NCBI RefSeq assembly: GCF_002234675.1
Contig: NC_019862.2
Coordinates: 27,076,707-27,140,706 of the forward strand
Length of the DNA: 64,000 nucleotides
Direction of reading: 5' to 3'
From: Oryzias latipes
Taxonomy: Eukaryota; Chordata; Actinopteri; Beloniformes; Adrianichthyidae
The position numbers were made by a program, and so were the translations under genes. The notes below the pieces were generated by a model. That model ran no database searches. It saw nothing but the letters and a program-made list of their open reading frames with translations, and was not told where the DNA came from. Positions 11,818 through 23,600 of this stretch are shown here, one piece after another. The number at the start of each line of letters is the position of its first letter. The first letter of the stretch is position 1.

Positions 11818-12468
11818 TTGTCGGTACTATGCAGGTTTTAAACCAAACATTTGTTTGTCTTGTCCTTTTGTTTTTAAATTTGATTATATTTTTATGCAAA
11901 GCACTTTGAGTGCTCTGAATTGTAAAAGTGCAATATAAATTAAGTTTGATTGGATTTGATTTGATTTGATTTGCTTCTTAGCTGACAGGAGCGGAGCCCG
12001 GTGTGGTCTTCTGCTGCTGAAGCCCATCTGCCTCAAGAGTGGACCTGTTGTGCGTTCAGAGATGCTCTTCTGCAGACCTCAGTTGTAACCAGTGTATTTG
12101 AGTTACTGTTGTCTTTCCATCAGCTGGAACCATACTGGTCATTCTCCTCTGACCTCTGACATCAACAAGGCATTTTCTTTTTTTTTTTTTTTTTGGACCA
12201 TTATATGTAAACCCTAGAAATAGTTGAGGGAGAAAGTCCCAGTAGATCAGCAATTTCTGAAACACTCAGACCAGCCCATCTGACACCAACAACCATTCCA
12301 TGTTCAAAGTCACTTAAATCCCCTTTCCTCTCCATTCTAATGCTTGGTTTGAACTGCAGCGGATCGTCTTGACCATGTCTACATGCCTAAATTTGCATTG
12401 AGTTGCTGTCATGTGTGCCTAATGGCCGGTGGTTGTAGAAGTATTCCTTAGATCATTAGGAATCCTAA

Positions 12469-12475
12469 TATAAAG
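12469..12475 (+). promoter_or_regulatory. MYO7B: Candidate TATA box upstream of MYO7B
   Basis: TATAAAG lies about 30 nt before the likely start of a non-coding first exon and only about 35 nt after the end of the Tc1 relic. Placement and match are suggestive; no transcript evidence is available from sequence alone. Confidence 0.3.
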
Positions 12476-12499
12476 GGTTATTTATTAAAAACTTTTGAG

Positions 12500-12751
12500 T
12501 CTGCAGGCTTTTGTAACAAACAGATGAGACCAACATATTCTAGTGGGAGTGTTTTCTGTGTTTGGAAACACCAAAGTGTGTCTTCTGTAACAACACCTGT
12601 AAATGTTGGGGCATTTGTGACACTACTGGGTGGTTCTGCTATCCAAGAGCAAAGTCAAAAGACCATAAAACCGAGGCTGCTGGGAAACCGGGCTGCTTCC
12701 CTGTCATACAAGGAGAAGAGCCCTCAGCAGCTGCCGCGCACCTTTTCTCAG
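12500..12751 (+). other. MYO7B: Candidate non-coding first exon of MYO7B
   Basis: A strong donor, CTCAG|GTAAGA, ends a possible exon at 12751. A TTATTTTCAG acceptor at 12980 opens the exon holding the start codon at 13001. The 5' limit is a guess from the TATA-like site. The open frames here resemble no protein that I know. Confidence 0.4.
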
Positions 12752-13000
12752 GTAAGAGTGGCTTCTCCACCCTTTGACACAGTTTTTAGGTTAGAATCAT
12801 TTCTAGTGATTTATTTTAATTTGTTCAGTTTTTTGGAAGCAGAGCCATTTGTAACCAACCTGCCTTGATTATGAACACCTGACCTTTAAAATATCTTTCT
12901 TAAGATGCAGAGATTCTGGGATGTGCTTAACTCATCATCTATATTGATTCTATCAGTAATTGTGATTGATTTATTTTCAGATTTAATCTATCTGTGAGTC

Positions 13001-16000
13001 ATGGTGCATTTGAGTAAGGTAAGAGTAATTTGTACTGTATTTTCATGATCCAAAATGCTAAAATCTTTGCACAAACTGTTGGATTTTTATTCCAAATCCT
13101 TCCACCCTAAACAGGGGGACTTTGTATGGGTAGACCCAGGTGTTGGAGTCCCCATTGGGGCAGAAGTTCAGCTCACAGACACGGGCCAGCTTCAACTTTT
13201 AGATGATGAAGGAAAGGTAACACACCCATCATGATTGTCCTCCCCTCACACACCAGGAAACTGACTTTTCATAATCCCTGTTCTCCTCTAACACGGAAAG
13301 GTGCACAAGGTGGACAAGAAGAATGAGGGGAAGATCCGGCAAATGCACCCATCCTCGGTGACGGGTGTGGACGACATGATCATGCTGGGTGATCTGAACG
13401 AAGAGGGGCTGCTCAGAAACCTGCTGGTGCGACACAAAGAGGGCAAAATCTATGTAAGTTTCTGTTCTCCTTCAGCGCAGAACCACCTACTTTTATGGCG
13501 TCCATAATCTGGCTGGAAATGCTTACACGTCATCTCTTGATACCTTTAGCTGTAGACTTTGGCCTGCTGTTTTTACCAGGGGTGTTTGTGTCCATGGTGA
13601 CGAATCAACCTCAGTGGAAAGAGAATGTTCCAGTATTTTTTCCATCGAAGCTCAGTGGTGTGTTCTCAGCCATGAGTCAACCCTTAGCACAAAAAAAAGT
13701 ACAATTTAATTTATTATGATGTATGAAAACCTTGTCTGTCTGTCTGTTTGCCAGACAGACAGACATGGCCTGGAGTTATGCAAAGTCACTTTATTCAACT
13801 TCAAAATTGAAAACTTCTATTACATCTTCAGCCAAAATTACTATTTTTATTCATTAATGACTCAAAAACTACACAGTAAGAGTACAAAATTTTTTGTGAG
13901 GATTGCTTTGTCGTGTGTATGAATGTTATTTTTGTAGTAATACTTAATTAGAACAGATAACCTGTTTTATTATGGAAAACAGAAAGCAGCAACAATCGCA
14001 TTTCATGCTCTGCTCTAAACCAAGGGGGGGGGCTGGCTTAACCACGGCTAAATGAACGTGGGCGCCGCGGTGAAGTTAGTTTTAGGTTGCATATTTGACT
14101 GACGTTCAGCGTTGATGCCCAGTGGTGTCTCTGAGGGACCGTCAACAAATGAACAAGAGCATGATATGGTGACGATTTGAGATCAAACCCAAGACTAAAT
14201 GCTTTGCAAAAAGAAATGGATTACAATAAACCTTTTCCTGAAGTTGTGTCCAAACTATCTTACTTATTTTTCACTTGAAAAATTGTTTTGAGTTAATATG
14301 CAGATATTTTTTTCAATAGCTTCCAAACCATGTGACCCAACAAGTCCAAATGTATCTCGAATTGTGGCACTGACATCCCAACATCAGACACAGCACTTTG
14401 TTTTGCAATCATTCATGATGGACAGCTTGCAGATAGCTTAGCTAATTTTCCTCACCTGTCAGTGATGTATCCAAGTTTGTCACAATATTGACAAAAATGT
14501 GGCGCTCCAAAAAAGGTCATTAACATAGGAGCAGCAATCTCTGGAAAATAGCAGCAGGAAGGAAGCACATAGTAGTCATTCAGATTTTAAGGTTTCTTAG
14601 GTCAATATCACGCTTGATCAATGGGATGCATTTGGACTCATTTGGGTCACATAGTTCAGGAGCTATTGAAAAAAATGGCCAGAATTCATGTGGGAACCTC
14701 TGACAATTTAATATAAAAATTCATATGGAATATTCAGCATCTATGATTGCAAAATAAAGTGGTGTGTCTGATGTTGGGATGCAAGTGTCACAATTCGGGA
14801 CACACTTGGACTCATTGGGTCACATAGTTTGGTAGCTATTGAAGAAAATGCCAGCAAAAGGGCTTCCATTAGCAAAATTTTGGTATTAAAATACCAAAAA
14901 AACCTGCGTAGACCATCGTGAAATAGAAATTGTTGCTTTTGTGGAACAATTTAATTTTGATTAACTCTTTTTCTAAATGCCAGCATCTTGCATTTTGAAA
15001 AAATGGCCTTTTCCCAAGGTTTTCCCAGGGTCAAAGGACACTTATGTGGTGTTTGTAGACAGGAGCTGGCAGCAAGTGTGTGCAATTTCATGAAAATCGC
15101 TCAAACAAAAGTATCGTTTTCCCATATTGTGGAAAAACACAAAAATCGCCAATTCTCATAGTTCGCCACAAAGTGGCCGCCAAGCCGCAGGCCGTGTGGC
15201 CGTCCCATAATGATTTCAAAACTTTATTGGGGATATCCCCAACGGGTGTATTTTGGTTTTGTAACTGTGTTTTGAAATAATTTTTTCTCTGACCCATAAG
15301 CGTTTTTCGCCCTATTCAATTTCTTTTTACGGGATGGCTCGCCGTGATGTCATCGTCTTTGGGGGGGTGACGTTGACTTTGTGGAAAATTCATTTTCAAT
15401 TTATCCCAGGTGTGTGCACATTTTGGTGACTTTTCGAGCATGCGGCGGGGGTCAAATTTTCGCTGAAATGCGCTGGAATCTTTCCAACTGCGAAAACAAT
15501 ACAGTTTTTGCAGTCAGTGCTGCTGTGGGCCACAATAAAGGTGTGAGAAAATGAAGCAGCAACAGGTAAAATACATAAGGAAACACATGATGCAGTCATC
15601 AAAAGGAATTCAGAAACACAAAAGAAGCAAAGCTAGTCATCAATTAGTCTCAAAGGGTTACAAGAACATTTCTATTTTTGTTTAGCTCTAAGGAACAACT
15701 ATTACCACAAATGGGAAAAACTTGGAGGAATGGAAAAGAGTGACTGAACAAAATGACTCATCCAAAAGGTCATAAAAGAAGAAGCGCAACACGGAAATAA
15801 GTGCAGGCCTTACTTAATTGACCCAGTTAAGATTAGAGTTTATGATTCAACAATAAGAAAGAGATTCAACAAATATAGATAAAGTTCAAAGATAAAGTCA
15901 GTGCTGAACACCAACATGAAATACGAAATAAATCGTTATAGAGGGTTGAATAAATTGCATTTTTTTCAAATAAAAATGGAAAAGAATATATTGGAAAAAG

Positions 16001-19000
16001 TTCCTCCAAAGACACTAAAAAAACTCAGAGATTAAATTATTTGGTTTAGGGGCAAATAATTTAACTAATGTAGTCAGATTGGTTCAGAAATTGTTTACCA
16101 CCCTAAGGAAAATCAACATTTCAAAAGTGAAACTTATATGTTTGTTTTTATGTTTATACAAGGGAATTTTTGGTTATAGATATAATTTAAAGAAATTAGG
16201 GGAATAATGTAATCTCTACATTATTCAGGTTTGTGCACAATGAGGTAAAACTAGACCTATAATATTATTTTACTTAAACGGTTTTAAGTTCAGATCTGTC
16301 TGTTCAGTTTTGAAGGAATGATTTTGTGTAAGCATATAGCATTTATTGCTTTATTCAATGTAACCTTAAAATAGGATCTTTTGAATGTCTAACATAAAAA
16401 AAGTGTTTTGTGGTTAGGTGGTTTCCAAAACTGGTGGCTGGCACCCCTTTTCCCTGTTCCTTCCATTTGTTGATCATTCAGTATTTAAAGCAGCAGATTG
16501 TGACTATTCACTGTAGTATTTAGAATGTTTAAAACGGGCTTTTTAGCCCCACAGCTGTGAATAAATGTTGCTCTCCCCCTGAAGGGGCTTGTTTGTGCTC
16601 GTCAAGCGTTCTGCTGTGTGACATTAAAAATCTCTCTGTTTCCAGACATACACAGGCTCCATTCTGGTCGCAGTCAACCCCTACCAGCTGCTGCCCATCT
16701 ACACCACAGACCACGTGCACATGTACACAGATCAACGGCTGGGCGAACTGCCACCGCATGTCTTCGCCATTGCAGACTCGTGCTTTTTCAACATGCGCCG
16801 CAATCGCAAGAACCAGTGCTGTGTCATCAGGTCAGACCCAAGACTGGAGCTCAGTTCCCCCTGTTTCCCTTTGACTGTCAGTGAGTCTAAGCCTTTAGAT
16901 GAGTGCCCTGCTAACTTGAGAGGTGGTTAAACTGGATGGATATGTCTGCGGGAAGTAAAACTAACTGCTGGAGAGGAGTTTTGAAATCTTGGAAAGAATT
17001 GCAACTTTTGAATGAAGCAATTACTCAACCCAATTTAACAACTTAAACCAGATCGTAGACTGTCCTAAATCTAGAAACGTATCGGGATGTGTTTAGGTCT
17101 GTTTGGATGCAGCTTAAAGTAGTTTACATTGCTAGAATAAGGCTGATGCCTTTTGAAAACATTTCTGTCTTAGACAGTTTCAGCGAAAATAAGGTAAGAA
17201 AAAAAGGTAGGAATAAAATAAGCACGTTATTTAAAATATGATTATAATGCTAGAGTTACTTACAGTTGTTATGTTAAAGCTAATTATCATAGGATAAATA
17301 TGTTGACTACGGTACTTTCATTTTTGTAAATGAGTAAAAACTATCTCCCCCAACAGAAAGCCAGGTAGTTTTAAATAGAAAAAAGTAAACCCTTTTTTGA
17401 GTCTATTGCCTTTTTTTTTTTTAATTTTTATGAAAACAAAGAGTCATAACTGCTAAATTGTATACGTACTGCTGATAATAAACAGAGACCTAGAGGAGTC
17501 ATTCGTTACTGGCTAATGGAAACTATAGGTAGTTGGTCCTAAAACAGGTTCATGTGGAACACCTTTTTTAAACTAAGGGGGATTCATTTCAAATGTAGCT
17601 ACTGAAGGCTGATCTGCTGTGCAACTGCAGAAATTGTCTAAGACCAGGAGTTTATTTCAAATTAAACATTCTGGAAAGTTCAAAAATCAAAGATTGTACA
17701 GTCAATTTTATTTAACCCAAAAAGAAGTGATAGAATAGGAGTCAATCAGGAGAAACAAATCACAGTAAAATCCAAAGTAGTTACAGACAAAATCCAAGCG
17801 CTCAAATCTCTGTTGTTTGCACAGCGGAGAGTCCGGAGCTGGGAAAACTGAGAGCACCAAGCTGATGCTGCAGTACCTGGCTGCAGTCAGCGGTCAGCAC
17901 TCCTGGATTGAGCAGCAGATCCTCGAGGCAAACCCCATCCTGGAAGGTTGAAGCAAACTCCTCATATGAGTTTTCCTCAGCAAACTCGCCCCAAATATTT
18001 AATGACCTATGTTTCCATTCCCCTGCAGCCTTTGGTAATGCCAAAACCATACGTAACGACAACTCCAGTCGGTTCGGAAAGTATATTGATGTCAACTTCA
18101 ACAAGAGCGGGGCCATTGAAGGGGCCCGCATTGAGCAGTATCTGCTGGAGAAGTCCAGAGTCATACGCCAGGTGGGCAAATTAGTCAGTGGTAGTAAAAA
18201 GACTAAAGGTCTTGTTGATGAACTTTGTGGACTTCCTTAATAGGCGCCTGAGGAAAGAAACTACCACATCTTTTACTACATGCTGATGGGCATGTCAGCA
18301 GACCAGAAGAAGATTCTTTCTCTTGGCACAGCAGCTGATTACAAGTATCTGACCATGGTACAGTCACATTTCAATAAACGACTTGTTTAATTGTGTGACT
18401 TCGTTGAGTGTGAATCAAACTATATTTAGCTTTAAGTGCTGTAACCCTTCCATTAGGGAAACTGCACAAGCTGTGAAGGGCGAGACGACGTAAAGGAGTT
18501 TGCTCACTTCCGCTCAGCTCTGAAGATCCTCACCTTCTCAGAGGCAGATTCCTGGGAGATTTTTAAACTGCTCGCCGCCATCCTTCACCTGGGCAACGTG
18601 GAGTTTGAGAGTAAAGGCAGCCATTAGACCTTTTTTCTCATACAGCGTCTACAAATGATCTTATCTGTCACATATCTGCTTGATTTCAGGCACCATCGTC
18701 AGTAACATGGAAGGCTGTGAACTCTGCAAATGTTCCCATTTCAACATGGCCAGCCAATTGTTGGAGGCAGGTGTTTTTTGTCTCAGCAAAAGGACGAGCT
18801 TTTTCTGAGGGTCTTCTCTGACTCCATTTATCTGTTATCTTAGGTGGATCCCAAAGCCCTGGAGACCAGTCTGACCCAGCGCTCCGTCTCCACCATTAAA
18901 GAGACTGTCTCCAAGTTTTTAACGAGAGCTCAGGCAGTGGATGGCAGGGATGCTTTCGTCAAAGTAAGTTGCTTCACTCTGGAAAGGCAAACATTACCAA

Positions 19001-20689
19001 CAAAGTACAGTCAACAAAAAGCAAGAACAGAAAGATGAGCATGTAGTATGCAGGTTGTACTGCACTCGCCATATTTTTAGTGGTCTATGGAACCAGTCAG
19101 AATTGAGTAGTCACCTAAACCATGGGGTAACACAAGGGTAATACTGTTCTTTCTTGCTCAGGCTCTTTATGGAAAACTCTTCATTTGGGTGGTCAACAAA
19201 ATCAACTCTGCTGTGTACAAGACCGCCGAGGAGGACAAAGATCTCCAACAGTCAATTGGTCTTCTTGACATCTTTGGGTTTGAGAACTTCACTAAGAACA
19301 GGTTGGGGTTTGCAACAGTTGGGTTGTTTTTAGAGCTGAGTTTGAGACTAAAATTCCTTTATCTGTTTCAACAGCTTTGAGCAGCTGTGCATCAACTTTG
19401 CCAATGAGCAGCTTCAGCAGTTCTTTGTCAAGCATGTTTTCAAGCTTGAGCAGGATGAGTACAGTCGAGAGAACATTGTTTGGAAGCACATTGAATACCA
19501 AGACAACCAGAAAACCCTTGACGTTTTGGCAAGCAAAACCATGAACATGCTGGCTCTTATTGATGAGGAGAGCAACTTCCCTAAGGTTTCTGATTTCCTT
19601 GCTCCCAAAAAGTTGCGTTATAGGAAAGCAGATGATAATTTGGTAGTTTGACTCATTTTCAGGGCACAGACACCACCTTGCTCCAAAAGATGAATCAGTT
19701 TCATGAGAAAGGAAATGTCTACATTCGCCCAAAGAACGTCCATGAAACAGTTTTTGGAATCCGGCATTTTGCAGGAGAGGTTTACTACGACTCACAAGGT
19801 TCTGTTTTTTGGCTTTGTAGCATCAAAAACTTTCACCAAATTCCCGCTTTGTTCTCACAAGTTCTGTTTTGTTTCAGGCTTCCTTGAGAAAAACCGTGAT
19901 GCCTTCAGTTCCGATATGATCCAGGTCGTGGAGGCTTCCACCAACAAACTCCTCAGGCAGACCTTTCAGAATGAGCTGTCCTCCAGCTCCAAAACTATCA
20001 AGAGCAGCAGCAATCCCAGGATGGTAATCACCATGAGTAAGAGCTCCACCAATGTGAGTAATGTGAGTCTAAATTCCCAGATCACCTGGACAGTAGACGC
20101 AGTTTCTCAGAGAATTGTTTTGTCTAATAGAAAACTCCTGAGAAGAAGCGGGTGCCAACTTTGATTGGTCAATTCCGTCAGTCTCTGGACTCCTTGATGA
20201 AAACGCTGTCAGCCTGTCAGCCATATTTCATTCGCTGCATCAAACCCAATGACTTTAAGAGGCCCATGGTGAGCAGAGAAGCCTTAAACAGCAGGAATTA
20301 AGTTTTGTGTTCATCCAGCCTAATGAGGTAAAAATGATGCATTTGTGTGCAAGCTGTTTGACAGAGACCTGTGCATGCGTCAGCTGCGTTACTCTGGTAT
20401 GATGGAGACCATCAAGATCCGAAAAGCTGGATATCCTGTTCGTTACACCTTCAAAGAGTTTCTAGACCGCTACCGGGTTCTCCTCAAGACCTCAATCTGC
20501 AACCCTGCAACTGTGAGCTGGGCACCATCTAAAAGTCCATCTCCCCCTTTTGGCCATTGATTTTCTCATTGACTTTTATTTGCTTTGTCCAAACAGGAAA
20601 GCGAAGAAAAGTGCTGTGAGACCATTTGTAAGAGTGTGCTCAAAGAGGACAAAGACTGGAAGACAGGCAAGACAAAGATATTTCTGAAG
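13001..20689 (+). CDS. MYO7B: MYO7B segment: N-terminus and motor domain (exons 1-17)
   Basis: Exons: 13001-13018, 13115-13216, 13301-13453, 16646-16830, 17825-17946, 18029-18171, 18244-18357, 18457-18610, 18690-18766, 18844-18963, 19162-19301, 19375-19585, 19663-19798, 19878-20053, 20131-20268, 20354-20512 and 20597-20689. Together they code residues 1-747. ATPase motifs are intact: P-loop GESGAGKT (about residues 154-161), switch [11 protein letters not shown] and switch [10 protein letters not shown]. Actin-binding and converter signatures include [24 protein letters not shown] and GKTKIFLK. Exon 9 ends at a GC donor, and exon 14 has two possible donors 9 nt apart. Confidence 0.93.
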
Positions 20690-23600
20690 GTGATCCCATC
20701 AGTAAAATATTAAAAACAACCCTAAACACGAAGACTCTGAACTCATCTAGCCCAACATGCAAGTTTATTCTCACAATACAGATAGTTAGATAAATTTGTA
20801 ATGAGGAAAAGTTGTGATCTGCGATATTAGCGATCAATATTGCAATGACGATATGACTTGCGATACATGAACAACCGGGCATGTAACATGTGTCCAAGAG
20901 CATGTGTTTAGTTTGTTTATATATAATGCCAAGTACATTTCACACTGGATGTATTTGATGTTGGTGTGAAATGTCAGAGTGGTGCAAATCTTGCAAACCT
21001 TCCTTCAGCCTTTTTTTACAGCTCTGTTCCGATATATGAAAGAGTTGGAGTCACATAAACCGCACTTATTCATTTCTCCTTCATAATAAGATTTGGCACT
21101 TCCTTGAGTTGTAAGGGATACCACCCATATGTCACTACAAAATCCGAGTCTCTGATTGGTCAAGGTTCAACTGGTTTACCTTTCAGTGGACATGCATTTT
21201 GTACGTAGAACCCAAAAATGGTTTAGAAACCTGCGTAGCGACGCGTGAATGCAAGAGTTTTGAACGCGGATTCCAAAAAACTGAATACCATATACAGTAC
21301 ATGCGTTTACATAGACTTTTCATTGAAAGTGCTCGCTTGAATGTGACTTGCCGAGCCCAGTGCAATCATAGTTTTATACATCTATTCCATTTCACTGCAA
21401 CAGTTTTATTTGAATAAAATATGGAAGAATGGCACAAGTAAGAACTTTTATGTTACGGAAACAAACCAAAGAACAATGATCTGCCTTTCTGGTAGAACTG
21501 GCTAAAACCAATATGGACAACAATCACAAACAATGTAGCGTGCGCTTGGGCTTTTTAAAAAAAAAATTGGTTTCTTAGTGTATGGGTGTGTAAACATTAA
21601 AGCTAACCATTAATTGCAGTTTACACTGTGTTTTGCATAAGTTCATACCTTAACCTTGATCAATTTATGATTTATTGTACAGGCCTAATTTGTGTCAGCT
21701 AAAAGCATTTTGGTGTCATTTTCCAACAGGACATCCATGATACAAAGCTGGAAGTGGAGCGAATGATAGAGCTGAACACCAAAGCCCTTTTGATCCAGAG
21801 GGTCCTGAGGGGCTACAAATACAGGTAAGCAAACACCAGGCTGCAAATTAGTGTTCTGCTTTTTTTGTGGATATTTATCTTATATCTGCTGATGTCATGT
21901 CATCTGAAGGAGAGAGTTTTTGAAGAAAAGGTCAGCTGCAATTGTCCTTCAGAAAAACTGGAGAGGGCACAAAGGCAGGAAGCTGTTTAAAATGGTACAC
22001 CTGGTTTCTTAAATCTAAATGTTTTTTTTTTAATGGGAATTGAAGAAAACCTTGTATCCAAGCTGGAATTGTGTTGTAACTCTAGGTGCAGCTTGGCTTT
22101 GCGAGGCTACAGGCTCAGGTCCGCTCTCGTCACCTACACCTCCAGTATAAGAGAAAGCGTCAGGCTGCTCTGGTGCTGCAGACCCACATCAGAGGATATC
22201 AGGCCAGGAAGGAATGGCAGCGCAAGAGGAATGCAGTGATCGTGCTGCAGACGCACACCAGGGGCGTGCTGGCACGAAGAGCCCTCCAAAAAATGAAGAG
22301 AGACGTGAGTCTTATGGAAGAACCCCTTGTGCCTCACTCGACAGCTTGATGGGTTGTGTCTGGTCCCTCATTCTGAGCGCTGCTCTTTTAGATGTACCTC
22401 TCTGCTAAAGAGAAAGAAGCAGAGCAGCGGGCTCTGCTGGAGAAACAGAAACACTTAGAAGAAATCTTGTGGAGGAGGCAGCAGATGGAGGCCCAGAAGC
22501 AGTCTGAATCCATGTCGGCTATGGAGTTGGTGGACGACATGTTCGGCTTCCTGCCCGACTCTGTTGGAGGGCAGGAAGGTCAGGCACCTGTGGGATTCGA
22601 GGTCTGGAAGAACTGTTTTTTTTTCAACACCAGGATAGTAAGAGAAACTTGGAGTTTATTAAGTTATATTTATTATCTGATGTGTTTGCAGAATATTGAA
22701 GGGAAACGGACCATCATTGAAGAGATTGATATCGATGAACTGCCCATTGAGGAAAATCTTCCCCAAGAGGACTATGATGACCTCGATGAGTTTACCTTTT
22801 CCAAGTTTGCCTCCATGTACTTCCAGGGTGGAGTCACCTCCACCTACATTCGCCAGCGGCTTCGAAAGCCCCTGCTCTTTCACGAGGACGAGGAAGATGT
22901 TCAGGTACCGTCTTTGAATTCCATTCAAGGTTTTTTCCTGTCTTCCTACTTCGGTAGGTCACTCCGGTGTTTGTTTTGTGTCTTCAGGCTTCGTTGACAG
23001 TGTGGTGGATCATTCTGAGGTTCATGGGTGATCTCCCAGAGCCAAAGAAACAGACCAGAGTTCAACTGAACTCCCCACAGGAGCGATTCATGCCACAGGA
23101 CTTGGTCGCCAGGAAAGACAGACGTCTGAGCCACATGGTGGGCCTGGATCAGGTGGGTCATAGATCTGAAGTTTCCCTCATTTTTGTGGTTGGCACGACT
23201 GCATCTGACATTTTTAAGTGCCCTGTTTCTTTTAGAGGATGCTAAGGAATAAAAAAGAGAACACACCCTCGATAACTGCGGAGGACCCAGCACAGAAGAG
23301 AAAGGCCTCGGTTTTTACAGACCTCCTGACAAAAAACAGGAAGGTGCCCAATGAGAATCTTCAGAACTCTAAGGTGTACACTGTTCCTGAAGGAAACCCT
23401 CGAGCAAGGAAAGGGTCTACCTTCACTGACCTCCTATCCAGAAACAAAAAAACACCAGTTATTCCGGATAACGCAAGTTCAAAGTCCAATTCGAGTTTCA
23501 GGAAGCAGTCCGTCATCATGGAAGAGGTGAGGTGGAGGCTTGAACAAAGCCCCAGTAGACGGCTTCTTTCCGTGCACTCATGAACATGTTGTTCTTTCAG

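Larger units (their letters stand above)
11236..11974 (+). mobile_element. Retroposon-like insertion inside the Tc1 relic, 5-bp target duplication
   Basis: The Tc1 sequence ...CTGTTCTT|AGCTGAC... is split here. TTCTT at 11231-11235 is repeated at 11975-11979, so a 5-bp target duplication flanks a 739-bp insert. The insert starts with a (CTAAT)n run and ends with GCAATATAAATT followed by GATTT repeats, as in LINE/SINE tails. It includes a 12-bp perfect hairpin, GCGACCCCATTC/GAATGGGGTCGC, at 11558-11589. No long coding frame is evident, so the class is uncertain. Confidence 0.6.
9885..12435 (-). mobile_element. Tc1/mariner-like transposon relic, broken and nested
   Basis: Three blocks match a widespread fish Tc1/mariner-like element on the minus strand. 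The block at 9885-10050 encodes the transposase C-terminal end (IWTKLWQECFQHLVESI). The block 11085-11235 is an internal part. The block 11975-12435 contains an N-terminal part with a CLVDVRGQRRM segment. The left terminus CACTCACCAGCCACTTTATG follows a TA, and a degraded matching terminus is followed by TA at 12436-12437. Other DNA fills the gaps, including a SINE and a later insertion at 11236-11974. The transposase is interrupted and decayed. A shorter relative lies at 63242-63721. Confidence 0.8.

Noticed and set aside
13735-13767. TGTC/GACA hairpin as a regulatory element
   Set aside because: It is a simple-repeat palindrome without other supporting signals.
22605-22691. Read-through of MYO7B exon 21 into exon 22
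   Set aside because: The frame is open to 22997, but a donor at 22602 and acceptor at 22691 give the family-conserved junction, and the extra residues are not conserved.
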